From Sulfitobacter sp. F26204 (GTDB lineage Bacteria; Pseudomonadota; Alphaproteobacteria; Rhodobacterales; Rhodobacteraceae): a stretch of DNA of 64,000 nucleotides. Each line of letters begins with the position of its first letter. The first letter of the stretch is position 1. The translations under genes were made by a program, and so were the position numbers. This document shows positions 8,669 through 17,481 of the stretch, piece by piece. The notes under the pieces are model-generated. The model ran no database searches. It saw only the letters and a program-made list of their open reading frames with translations, and was not told the origin of the DNA. Location: the NCBI RefSeq assembly GCF_026410305.1, contig NZ_JAPMLQ010000005.1, forward strand, positions 62,001-126,000, read 5' to 3'.

Positions 8669-8710
8669 GTCACATGACGCAGAAATAGACGTCATGTGAC
8701 GATTTGTCAA
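8669..8710 (-). promoter_or_regulatory. Promoter and twin operator of the RES/Xre toxin-antitoxin operon
   Basis: On the minus strand, TTGACA (8705-8710), a 17-nt spacer and TATTTC (8682-8687) form a near-ideal sigma-70 promoter. Two copies of the palindrome GTCA-NN-TGAC lie at 8669-8678 and 8691-8700, 22 bp apart, about two helical turns. One fills the spacer and the other covers the start site. As a pair they also form an 11-bp perfect inverted repeat (8669-8679 with 8690-8700). Binding here would block transcription. Confidence 0.8.
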
Positions 8711-8766
8711 GCTGGGAGCAGGCAAGACGCCCTACCCTTGCACAGCCTTACCTTTGGCTGAAACGC

Positions 8767-9741
8767 CTAACTTGCAATTCCATACAATCGGAAGGTGGGA
8801 CGCCCTGTAAGCTCACGCGCCACCCCCAGTTCGACCAGACGGTCGCAAAAACGTCGTGCTGCACGATCTGTCATTGGCGTATCGCTTCCCTGAATGACCG
8901 GTGACAACATCGCCGATGGAGCAACTGCATCCTCTGAGAGAAACACGCAGACCGCATGCGCTGCGCCTTTTGCCCGCAGTTTTGGGGCAATCGCACGAAG
9001 TGCCCAACTGCGTTCAGCCAGATCCCGCGCCAATTGAATACCCGCTTCGGCAGAGCGCAAAATACACTGTTGAGCAACAAGATCACCGCGCTGCCTGTCG
9101 TCACCCAATTCACGCAACATTGCTTTGGTCAGATACCGAGCCGAGACAGGCAGGATTTTTGGCCAGTTCAAATAGCGCGCAAGCACCATATCCGAGGCAA
9201 GGCAGGCCATCCGTTCGGCCCGCTCATCCACGGCGAGAACCGCACGCATGATCGCAACGCACGCCGCCAAAGGACCGTGAGTCAAACTGTGCGATTGCCC
9301 GATTTCCAACCAGTTGGCAAAATCGGCTGCCATTGCTTTGCCGACAAGAACAGAACATGCGGCATGTCTGTCTAGGCCCTTCAATGGCACCCGCGCTGCA
9401 TCACGCCAAAAGGCCAGGAGCTGACCATCAGGTCCCTGCGCATCACCTGGCGGTGTCAGATGAAACGCATCGCGAATGTCAACTTCCCGAGCCAGGCGCC
9501 CTTCCAGCTTCGAGGTGGCTGTGGCTGCCTTTAGTGCAAGACTATTCGCAAAAAGCTTCACAGGGACACCATGCTCTGGATGGGTCATCAATGCGTCCAG
9601 CAGGGTCAGCGCGGATCCGGATCGAAAAGCCACGGTTTCAAGGGTTTCAGCGCGTCCCGAGGTAACCCAAGCCGGAAGTTTGGTTTGGCTTCTCAAGGTT
9701 TCGCCATTAGCCGACGATCGCAAAGTCAGGGACCATTGCAT
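8767..9741 (-). CDS. DUF1403-family protein
   Basis: 324 residues, unknown function. The N-terminal LPAWVTSGRAETLETVAFRSG and the following LTLLDALM, LALKAA and LRDAFHLTPPG-like patches (here IRDAFHLTPPGDAQGP) match the DUF1403 family, which is scattered on plasmids and islands of alphaproteobacteria. It is mostly helical, with no signal peptide or membrane segment. The same strand as the toxin-antitoxin operon but separated by 118 nt that hold that operon's own promoter. The C-terminus (DRAARRFCDRLVELGVAREL) could be a winged-helix-like end. No role can be given. Confidence 0.75.
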   Translation of the reverse strand: MQWSLTLRSSANGETLRSQTKLPAWVTSGRAETLETVAFRSGSALTLLDALMTHPEHGVPVKLFANSLALKAATATSKLEGRLAREVDIRDAFHLTPPGDAQGPDGQLLAFWRDAARVPLKGLDRHAACSVLVGKAMAADFANWLEIGQSHSLTHGPLAACVAIMRAVLAVDERAERMACLASDMVLARYLNWPKILPVSARYLTKAMLRELGDDRQRGDLVAQQCILRSAEAGIQLARDLAERSWALRAIAPKLRAKGAAHAVCVFLSEDAVAPSAMLSPVIQGSDTPMTDRAARRFCDRLVELGVARELTGRPTFRLYGIAS

Positions 9742-9746
9742 TAATT

Positions 9747-9980
9747 GTGAAACAAGCCGGTTTTGGCCTTTTGATGTTCAACATCCCGCGTAAATCCCCG
9801 CTCAAATATCATCCCTGTGCTCTGCGCTTATACTCATTTTATCTGCTTCCCCATCAAAATGTCGCCGATCTTCTTGTTGAACGCAACAATACTGTCGGTA
9901 GATCGACCGCTTATCGCTGGGTTCATCAAGTTTGACGCTGAAATCTACGACCTTCATCAATCCGAGGAATGCTGGAACTA
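9747..9980 (+). pseudogene. IS6-like transposase remnant, frameshifted and truncated
   Basis: The frame from 9747 gives a 62-residue stretch whose end, VADLLVERNNTVGRSTAYRWV, resembles the N-terminal helix-turn-helix of IS6-family transposases (ellAERG...v..tvyRWvqkf). After the stop near 9935 the neighbouring frame continues with KFDAEIYDLHQ, as expected after a one-base shift. The DDE catalytic part is absent and I see no terminal inverted repeats. The rest of this 436-bp gap (to 10178) holds no convincing gene. Confidence 0.45.
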
Positions 9981-10178
9981 CGTCAGGGCCGCCGAATGTG
10001 GTTCAAGTTTCAGATCGCTTGTCCAAGCGAGATCTCAAAGACAGTCATTCACGCTGTTTCCGTTTCCAATCCCTTGTCTGTGGAAGATTATCGAACATAT
10101 GTTCGGGCATCGCGGTATTTTTCCGGATTACATCCTCATGAACGGAAATGAGGCCAACCGAGAGAAACCCTTCCGCCA

Positions 10179-10388
10179 TCAATCTATCTTAGTCAACGTG
10201 CCTTCCTTGTGAGCGGCCACATGGTCGGTCTTGTCGCTTTCAATTTCATACTGCGGATCATCTTCCGAGGCGCGGCGGGTGTGGCCCTTGTAATCGAAAT
10301 CGCTGGTGTGGATCTTGCTGATCTTACCGGTCACATAGCCCGCTTCGGAATTCCATTTCACATGATCACCGATCTTGAATTTCGCCAT
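10179..10388 (-). CDS. DUF2945 / Tudor-like small protein
   Basis: 69 residues. MAKFKIGDHVKWNSEAGYV followed by TGKISKIHTSDF and a charged tail is the DUF2945 (hypervirulence-associated TUDOR domain) pattern, a small SH3-like barrel. ATG at 10388 is preferred over the longer reading because GGAGGAAGACC sits immediately upstream at good spacing. Cytoplasmic; function unknown. It stands alone between the transposase remnant and the large-protein operon, both on or near accessory DNA. Confidence 0.8.
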   Translation of the reverse strand: MAKFKIGDHVKWNSEAGYVTGKISKIHTSDFDYKGHTRRASEDDPQYEIESDKTDHVAAHKEGTLTKID

Positions 10389-10524
10389 TGGTCTTCCTCC
10401 TTTGTTAGAGAAACGAAACTCATCATGGGAAGGTTCCGCAAAGCCAATCAAATTCACATTTTTTGAACTGGAGGTTTTCCGGCCCTGAACTATTCAACAC
10501 GTCAAACACAATTGCATTCGGAAT

Positions 10525-13500
10525 CTAGGCCAGCGCGATCTGATCGGGGAACTTCTTGACCAAGGAAGCGTTCTTGCGCGTGCCCGCAGCCCTGCCACGC
10601 GCCAGGGCTGCAAAGGTCTTGGCCACCGCCTGCATACCTTGATGCACTTCCGTACTGCTTCCATCGTTGAGTGGTTTGTACTCTGTTGCGGCGGCATCCA
10701 ATCGTTCCAGAAGATCGACTGCATTCTCAAGCCTGTCGACCAACTGGGCCTGTTCCTGCATCAGCGCGTTCGCTTCGGGCTCCTCATCCTCTGACATATT
10801 TTTATCTATATCGCGGGCAGCCTTAAAGATATCGCCGTTCTGCCATTCTTCGAGTTTGGACAACTCAATCAGACAACGATCAATGGCCGGCGTGGCAAGG
10901 CTGGCCCTGTCCAGTCTCGGTGTCGCGGATTTCTCTGCTGCAGCTTTGAACGCTGTCCAACTGGTAACGGTCAATGCCGGTTTGCCCGGATGCCAGTTGC
11001 CGTCCATTTTCTTCTCTACTCCCAAAACGGTTGGGTCGTCCTGTAGCTCATTCTCAAGAAAGGCGATCAGTTTGATGCAAATGTCTTTATCGTTCTTGAA
11101 CGCCTCCACCGACAGGCCCGAAGTGCGCAGGGCGTTCTGGGCCGATGCATCTCCCATGATCGACGCACCATAAGCGATGCAACATTTGGCTAGCGTGGAA
11201 TTCATGCGCAATGCAGCCCGCGCTGCCTTGCGGTTTCCGGGGTTGTCGCGCGCCTTGAGGTAAGCGCTCCACCCCTTCTTGATCGTAACCTCAGCATGCA
11301 TCTTGTAGCCGAACTCAACCACAGCAGAGGCCATGTTGTTGGAGGTGGCGACAATGCTTGAAACGCCGGACGGGTCAAAGATTTTGGCTGTTTCCGCCCC
11401 GACTGAGATGCTGTCAAAGACCACTTTGATCCTTGCGTGGTTGAGGTGAACATAGCAATTGTTAAGCGTGTTCTCAATCGCAGGTGCCGTGCCTGCCCTC
11501 GCGGCAAAGGCGGTTTTCATGCTGTCAACCCAGGCGTTGTGAACCTCAGCCGCTTTACGCATCTTCAGAAAGTCAACAATCAGCTTTTGAACAGCCACGG
11601 CAAGGCCCGCCCCGGGGACAATCGCCGCCACGACGCTGAGCGAACCTGCGGTCAAGTTGTTCCAGAATTCGGCTCGCTGGCGCAATTTGGTGGTATTGGC
11701 CATCGCCCGGTCGATACATTCTTGAGCGCGAACAAGTTCTTCTTCAGTTTTGCCGGTAATCTCCGGATCGGGGAAGGCCTCAGAATACATCTCTTCAAAG
11801 CCGACCATCTCTTCATCGACTTCTTCCAGCATGGCTTGCATGCCTTCTTCGGAAAAGACATTTTCAAGTTCTGCAAGTGCCGTCATTTCCTGATCAAGCG
11901 CGATCTCTTCCTCAAGATCACGGCCAAGCTCTGCGGCCTCATCCTCGGATTTCATGACAGAAGACGCGGAGTTGAGCTTGCCCAGAGCATTTGTAACATC
12001 GCCCATGACCTTGGCCGTGCCTGAATCGACTGCGCGCTCGCTGCCGGATTCGGTATACGCCCGTTGAAAGTGCTTGAGCTCTTCAACCTCTTCTGCGGTC
12101 ATGTCGGCGCGCAGGCCATCATACATCTGTTCGCTAAATCCGATGGTGAACCCCGACAACAACCCATTCACCAAAAGCGGCGCGGCCTGACCGGGATTTT
12201 TGTCGATAAAAATCGCCTTGCCGATCGCCTTGATGTTGGCACCCGACGTTATGCCCAGTTTCAGCGCGGCAGCAAACTGCTGTTGTGCCGCGAGATAGTC
12301 GCGCTGTTCCCCAAGTGCATCGTCAAAGGCATTCTTGTCCGGGTAATCGCTTTCTTTGATATCAGCCACGGATTTGTTTGCCGCCGCCACGATCCCTGTG
12401 GCAATTGCATCCCCAAGGCCAGAAACGATCTTCATGATCTCGTCAAATCCACCCTCGTAGTTGCGTTCGTGAAACTTCTGTCCCATCACAACCAGCTGTG
12501 GAAGCACCTTGGCACTTTTGAACGCGGTACTGATGGCAGCGGTGGTAAAGGCAACTTTGGCCTTGTTCTGGCTGTCGGCTGGGTTTTCCTGGCTGGCCAC
12601 CATCGCCGATTGCACAACCGAAACCGTCATGCTTTCTGCAATGGTCAAAGCCTTGCCTATCGTCGCAGTCCATTTGTCGATCGGCGGTGCGGTGGAATGC
12701 CTATGATCGGCAACCAATTCAGCAGAGGACAGACCACCCAGAACGACTGCAGTTGCCGCCTTGGCGATCATTTCATCGGTGCCCGCGATAGCAATATCTC
12801 GGTTCTTGGATGAGATTTGCGCAGCGATTTCAGCCTTTTTAACCGGGTCAGTCTCTACGTCTTTGGCGGCTTTTAGCTCAATAACTTCTTGCTTGGTCTC
12901 CGCAACGTTCATCGCGTCCTTGGCGGACAGTACCCCGGCAGTCAATGTTCCCGCCAATTGCACGCTTTCCTTGGCAATCTTCATCCCCAGCTTAAAGTTC
13001 TCGCGCCCAGTCGTGGTGGTTGCCGAAAAGGCTTCGATTTTCTTTTCATAGAACTCAGCCGCGCCATTGAAAGCGATAGCATGTTCCGAGAATTTATCGG
13101 GGACAATGTTGTCTGGGATCACACCAGCACGCACCAAGGGTGTCCAAACCTCCTTGCGGATATCGTCATCGGTGAAGAGCGGCATTCCATCCGCACCAAT
13201 TTGCATTTCCATTTTTCGCTGGGCGACCAGGGCTTTTTCGTAACCTTCTCTCAGCTTGGTGATAACAGCGGGATCAATCGCTCCGGTGTCTTCACCGATG
13301 TCAGCGATGGTATCAACTTCGACGTCAACCAGCATCGCCCATTTACCTAGATTTGCGTCTTCCAAGTCCTCTTCGGTCGCCCGCCAGGGCATTTCGGTAA
13401 AATTCTTATCTTCAGTTCCGGCAAGTTTGCGCCATGCCTTTGTGATAGCCCAAGGGTGGTTATCATTCTTGATGATCAGGTCCTGGCTTGCCATGATCTC

Positions 13501-13650
13501 ATCGCGGACATCATCGAGGTATCCATCCATCCCCGATAGAAACTCCTCGCGATCAGCCATTTTCTGAACGGCTGAGGCATAGGCTTCGTCATCCAGGTTT
13601 TTGCCAGATACGTATTTGATCCAATCGAATTCGTTTTCAGTCAGTGGCAT
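10525..13650 (-). CDS. Very large protein of unknown function, third gene of unassigned operon
   Basis: 1041 residues; I recognise no domain. It is acidic, Ala/Glu/Lys-rich and predicted largely helical, with at least three glycine-rich hydrophobic stretches that could insert in a membrane: LTAGVLSAKDA (about residue 240), AATAVVLGGLSSAELV (about 300) and SLSVVAAIVPGAGLAVAV (about 665). No N-terminal signal peptide. An acidic coiled-coil-like block (DEAAELGRDLEEEIALDQE) lies near residue 570. GGGGGAG precedes the ATG, and the gene follows the 1227-aa gene by 33 nt, so they are surely co-transcribed. Soluble protein with buried amphipathic helices, as in pore-forming toxins or contractile-system cargo, is one possibility; this is inference only. 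Confidence 0.85.
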   Translation of the reverse strand: MPLTENEFDWIKYVSGKNLDDEAYASAVQKMADREEFLSGMDGYLDDVRDEIMASQDLIIKNDNHPWAITKAWRKLAGTEDKNFTEMPWRATEEDLEDANLGKWAMLVDVEVDTIADIGEDTGAIDPAVITKLREGYEKALVAQRKMEMQIGADGMPLFTDDDIRKEVWTPLVRAGVIPDNIVPDKFSEHAIAFNGAAEFYEKKIEAFSATTTTGRENFKLGMKIAKESVQLAGTLTAGVLSAKDAMNVAETKQEVIELKAAKDVETDPVKKAEIAAQISSKNRDIAIAGTDEMIAKAATAVVLGGLSSAELVADHRHSTAPPIDKWTATIGKALTIAESMTVSVVQSAMVASQENPADSQNKAKVAFTTAAISTAFKSAKVLPQLVVMGQKFHERNYEGGFDEIMKIVSGLGDAIATGIVAAANKSVADIKESDYPDKNAFDDALGEQRDYLAAQQQFAAALKLGITSGANIKAIGKAIFIDKNPGQAAPLLVNGLLSGFTIGFSEQMYDGLRADMTAEEVEELKHFQRAYTESGSERAVDSGTAKVMGDVTNALGKLNSASSVMKSEDEAAELGRDLEEEIALDQEMTALAELENVFSEEGMQAMLEEVDEEMVGFEEMYSEAFPDPEITGKTEEELVRAQECIDRAMANTTKLRQRAEFWNNLTAGSLSVVAAIVPGAGLAVAVQKLIVDFLKMRKAAEVHNAWVDSMKTAFAARAGTAPAIENTLNNCYVHLNHARIKVVFDSISVGAETAKIFDPSGVSSIVATSNNMASAVVEFGYKMHAEVTIKKGWSAYLKARDNPGNRKAARAALRMNSTLAKCCIAYGASIMGDASAQNALRTSGLSVEAFKNDKDICIKLIAFLENELQDDPTVLGVEKKMDGNWHPGKPALTVTSWTAFKAAAEKSATPRLDRASLATPAIDRCLIELSKLEEWQNGDIFKAARDIDKNMSEDEEPEANALMQEQAQLVDRLENAVDLLERLDAAATEYKPLNDGSSTEVHQGMQAVAKTFAALARGRAAGTRKNASLVKKFPDQIALA

Positions 13651-13683
13651 GTCTTACTCCCCCACCTGATGTTGCACCGACCG

Positions 13684-16600
13684 CTAAGGAGCGAGGTTTT
13701 TCAGAATGGTCGTTTCAAAATTTAGCAGTGTTGCTGTCAGCTGCACCCAGGTCTGGCCACGGTCCATCGGGTTGTTGCGGTAGATTTCGAAGGCCGGATC
13801 GCTTTCAAGTCTGGTCCGGATGCGTCGCAACTGCCTGAGGGTCTCTTCGCGCAGTTGCCCGACGATTGCTTTCTTTTCCTTATCCGGCAATTGTCCCATT
13901 TGGTGCTGGGGATCTTTCAGATTGGCCAGCTTCGTCTTTGCTGTGCCATCCAGTACCAAAAACCCGTTCTTGTCGCCCTGGCAGAGGGCCAGCACCTGAT
14001 TGACTGCCGCAACGGCTGCTTGCGCCTCATCGTCTTCGCGACGGTCATCATCTGCAAATTTCTCTGTCAGCATCTGCTGCACTTTCGCAGCGGCGGCGCT
14101 GATCTTGGCTACCGATGCCCGGATTTTTGCCTGGGTGCCGTCAAAATCAAAGAACCATTCGCCTGCAGATTCCTTTTGCGTGTCAGTCACATCCGCATGC
14201 AGATCACGCCAGTTCTTGGCGCTGTCCTTATACTCCTGTGCCGCACGCTTGTTGTCGTGAGAAGTTTCAAGGTTCTTTCCGATGGCTTTATAGGCGGTCT
14301 CAAGCCCGTCGAAGATGGATTTGTATTCTTTGTAATTGCGATGCCTGGTCTTGTTGACATTATCATCAATCCAATCCTTGACCTTGGCGCGCTCCTCTTT
14401 GCATAGCCGTTTCTGCTCAATAACGTCGGCTGCGTCTGCCGTCGCGGTTTCGGTCCCTGCCCTTGCCTCGCCCAGAAAACGCGCCAAGCCGAGCAAGAAA
14501 GCTTCAGGATTGGTGCCTTTTTCAGCGATCATTTTTTCAAGCGCCACCAGCGCAGTGGAAAGCTCGTCAATCAGCCTATCAGCTTTGTTGATCACCTGAT
14601 CGACGGTCGGTTGTGAGCGCGTCTCAAGCTCCTTGCGTAACGCCATCAGGGTTTCGCGTGATTTACCCTGTGCACCGGCAAAATTCTTGTCTGCGGTCTT
14701 GAGATAGGCAAGTGAGGTCCTGATCGTCTCTGTTGCTTGACGCAGTGCTTCCTGTTCCGCGTCGGACTTTCCATTGAGATTAATGATGTTTCCGCGGAGA
14801 AGTTCCTCCGGCGTCATCTTGGTCAGCTGTGCAATCTTGGCACCGACATTTGCCTCGGTACCTTTCTTGTTGGCAGAAAGATCCAGTTCAATCCGATCCA
14901 GTTTTTCGGTCGCTGCGGCATGATCGGTCCGCAGTTTTTCGGCCGCAATTTTGTGGGGTCCTTCGAATTTTGCCAGGAAGGCCTCAACCGCCGATACGAC
15001 ATCCGCTGGCTTCTTCGATCCCTCCCAGCCGGACTTGAGTTTGTCAAAAGCGTCAAGATCAGCCCCGTAACCTTCCGGTCTCCACTCGGCATAGATTGAC
15101 CTGACACTTTTTTTGGCCAGATAGTCATCCACAGCCTTGATTGCGTCCTTCGCAGCTTTATAGGCATCGCCGTCCTTGACCTGATCCAGCATTTCCTGCG
15201 CCTCTACGGTCGCGGCCTCGATCAACGCTGCTGAACCCGGTGTCTCAAGCTCTGCGAGCATCTCAAGCGTCTGCATTTTTTCGCGCAGCTTGGCCATTTC
15301 CGCGCGCGGTACGTCCTTGAAACCGGCGCCACGCTTATCGACCATCAGCGCACTGTCGGATGCCTCTTTCATCCCGATTTCGTAGAACTTTTTCTCGCCG
15401 TCAGCTCCTTCAATTGTCAGCACGTGATCTGCAGGAATGTTTGCTAAACGGCTCAGGTCTGTGATCTCTCGAGCATCGTGGATGACCAACAACTCGCGTT
15501 TTATGGCGTCTACCTTTTCATGTGCGGCAACCTTGGCGGCATCGTCTGCTTCCTTGATTGCCGGATCAACGGCAGGAATATCCGCATCCAGAATATCGCT
15601 TTCAAGGCTGGCCAATGCCGTATCTGCAGCAGATAAATCAGGTGGCGTTTCGGTTGTCTGCGCATCGCGTAGCGCCTTGACCTCGTCCAACCGTGCGCGC
15701 AACGCACCATCAGTGTCCCCGCCTTTGCCCCAATGCTTGTCGAGTAAGACGCTGACGGATTTAAGCGTCCGGTCAAAGGCCTCGAACGGATCAACCGGCG
15801 GCACAGGAGGTGGTGGCAGTGCAAAGCTGCGCGAACCCTTGAATTTAAGGTGCAACTTCGCCGCGTCCTGGCGCAAAAGCGCCGCTTCGCTGTACTTCCC
15901 TTGCCCCGCCAATGTGATGGCATTGTCCAGAATCATATTGAGCGTCGCAAGCTGCGCATCGTTGATTTGTGTAACCTGCGGCTCGCCAAGGAACAGTATT
16001 GCATCCGATGCGATGGTTCGTGAAGAGGCCAGGTAAGTGACCTTGTCCGCCTCGATATTTTTGATGGCCTCGGCCCTGTAGGCGCTGCTATCACTGTCTG
16101 ATGGTGCCACTTCAGGGAATACCCGCTGGCCATCGGGCTTTGTGTCCAGATAGGCTTGTAAGGCCTCTTCGGTCGAGGGGCGTCCGTCTCGAATACCGGC
16201 CATGACAAGATTCATCTCAGCCGCCTCGAATTTGATCTCCTTGATTTTTTCCAACCGATCCGCCGCCTGTTTTTCATAGGCCGCCAACTGCGTGCGTCTT
16301 TGTTCTAAAGCGGCTTTTTGATCCCTGGTTTCCCCTATCTGTTTGGCAAGACGCTGCTTTTCCTTGAACCCCTCCGCATCAGCCAGTTTCTGGGTCAGGG
16401 TGGCAATTTCGACAGCCAGCGCATCGATTCCGCGCCCGAGATTTTCAGTCGTCCTATCGATCTTGTCCTGACGTACCACTTCGCGTCCGGCAACCGGATC
16501 AGATGCCGCAAGTTCCGCCAGAGCATCCAGCGCGGCGTCGCGCATGTCCTCGACCAATTCGAGTAAGGTTTCGATAAACGGTGCACGCGCTATTTCGCAG

Positions 16601-17367
16601 GCATCCAGGGCCGTTGACAACTCGGCACCAAGCGTGACGAGTGTGTCTTCGTTCACATCCTCTGCGCCTGCCGCAACACGCAATTCCGTTAGCTTGACCT
16701 TTAGCGCCCCATGCGCGGCTGCCAAACCATCAACCGCTGAGCTGCGGGTACCGTCCAGTTCCACATCGCCCAGGCCTTGTTTGATCAAAGCAGGGCTCAA
16801 CGTGCCTTGATCGTCCAGATTTTCAAGCGCGGACAAGGAGGTCTTCGCGGCCAAGATCCGCTCAAGAAGCTTATCCTGGAGCGTCTTGATCCGAACTTCG
16901 TCCGCCAGTGCTTCCATTCGTGCATCAATGATCTGGGCTGTCTGACGTGCCCGATCTCGGATGCTGGATAGACGAATGTCGCGAAGCACCAATTCATCAG
17001 TGCCCCAATCGAATTTTGGATCATCGGCCTGGGCATTTACCACTGTTGAATCTATGTCAACGATGTCACCCTCGACACCTTCGAAACGAATTCTGAGGTC
17101 GTCCATCTCATCCCAATAGCCCGCGAAATCGGTTCTCAGTGCTCGGGCTTTGGTCTCGACCTCGTTCTTCTTATTCACATATATGACGTATTGTTCTTTG
17201 ATGTTGGTCTGAAACTCTCGAACCTTCTTTTTGCTGACCATCTTTCGCCGCAGCCTTTTGGCCAGGCCGCTTGAGATAATTGCGTTCTTGCCAAGCCATT
17301 TCGACAGAAATACAAGCTTGTCGGCATCAAGTTCATTTACGGTGATCGGACCATCGTCATCAGGCAT
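13684..17367 (-). CDS. Very large helical/coiled-coil protein, second gene of unassigned operon
   Basis: 1227 residues, no recognised domain. Long charged helices dominate (for example DKLLERILAAKTSL, LAKQIGETRDQKAALEQRRTQL), interrupted by a proline-rich hinge PPPPVPPVDPFEAF near residue 525. A motif GQGKYSEAALLRQDAAKL (about residue 485) resembles repeats in the 499-aa neighbour. The C-terminal 55 residues (LRQLRRIRTRLESDP, then NNPMDRGQTW) appear related to the end of that neighbour. A segment AGEWFFDFDGTQAKIRA near residue 1070 may be a small globular part. ATG at 17367 is chosen over 17388 because GGGGAGG is 8 nt upstream. No secretion signal. Function unknown. Confidence 0.85.
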   Translation of the reverse strand: MPDDDGPITVNELDADKLVFLSKWLGKNAIISSGLAKRLRRKMVSKKKVREFQTNIKEQYVIYVNKKNEVETKARALRTDFAGYWDEMDDLRIRFEGVEGDIVDIDSTVVNAQADDPKFDWGTDELVLRDIRLSSIRDRARQTAQIIDARMEALADEVRIKTLQDKLLERILAAKTSLSALENLDDQGTLSPALIKQGLGDVELDGTRSSAVDGLAAAHGALKVKLTELRVAAGAEDVNEDTLVTLGAELSTALDACEIARAPFIETLLELVEDMRDAALDALAELAASDPVAGREVVRQDKIDRTTENLGRGIDALAVEIATLTQKLADAEGFKEKQRLAKQIGETRDQKAALEQRRTQLAAYEKQAADRLEKIKEIKFEAAEMNLVMAGIRDGRPSTEEALQAYLDTKPDGQRVFPEVAPSDSDSSAYRAEAIKNIEADKVTYLASSRTIASDAILFLGEPQVTQINDAQLATLNMILDNAITLAGQGKYSEAALLRQDAAKLHLKFKGSRSFALPPPPVPPVDPFEAFDRTLKSVSVLLDKHWGKGGDTDGALRARLDEVKALRDAQTTETPPDLSAADTALASLESDILDADIPAVDPAIKEADDAAKVAAHEKVDAIKRELLVIHDAREITDLSRLANIPADHVLTIEGADGEKKFYEIGMKEASDSALMVDKRGAGFKDVPRAEMAKLREKMQTLEMLAELETPGSAALIEAATVEAQEMLDQVKDGDAYKAAKDAIKAVDDYLAKKSVRSIYAEWRPEGYGADLDAFDKLKSGWEGSKKPADVVSAVEAFLAKFEGPHKIAAEKLRTDHAAATEKLDRIELDLSANKKGTEANVGAKIAQLTKMTPEELLRGNIINLNGKSDAEQEALRQATETIRTSLAYLKTADKNFAGAQGKSRETLMALRKELETRSQPTVDQVINKADRLIDELSTALVALEKMIAEKGTNPEAFLLGLARFLGEARAGTETATADAADVIEQKRLCKEERAKVKDWIDDNVNKTRHRNYKEYKSIFDGLETAYKAIGKNLETSHDNKRAAQEYKDSAKNWRDLHADVTDTQKESAGEWFFDFDGTQAKIRASVAKISAAAAKVQQMLTEKFADDDRREDDEAQAAVAAVNQVLALCQGDKNGFLVLDGTAKTKLANLKDPQHQMGQLPDKEKKAIVGQLREETLRQLRRIRTRLESDPAFEIYRNNPMDRGQTWVQLTATLLNFETTILKNLAP

Positions 17368-17481
17368 GTTCCCGCCTCCCCTGGGCACCGTGCGAGCAGA
17401 CGCACGCTATGTTTTTTCAATTCTTTACAACAGCAAGCAGTTTCAAAAGCAGTTGTTTTAAAATCTCTGCAGCCTTCTAAA

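Noticed and set aside
9817..10212. 131-codon plus-strand open frame
   Set aside because: Only its KFDAEIYDLHQ part looks meaningful, as the frameshifted continuation of the transposase remnant; the rest overlaps the DUF2945 gene end and has no family look.
12064..12813. 249-codon plus-strand open frame inside the 1041-aa gene
   Set aside because: Antisense shadow; the minus frame has a strong ribosome site and continuous helical protein pattern.
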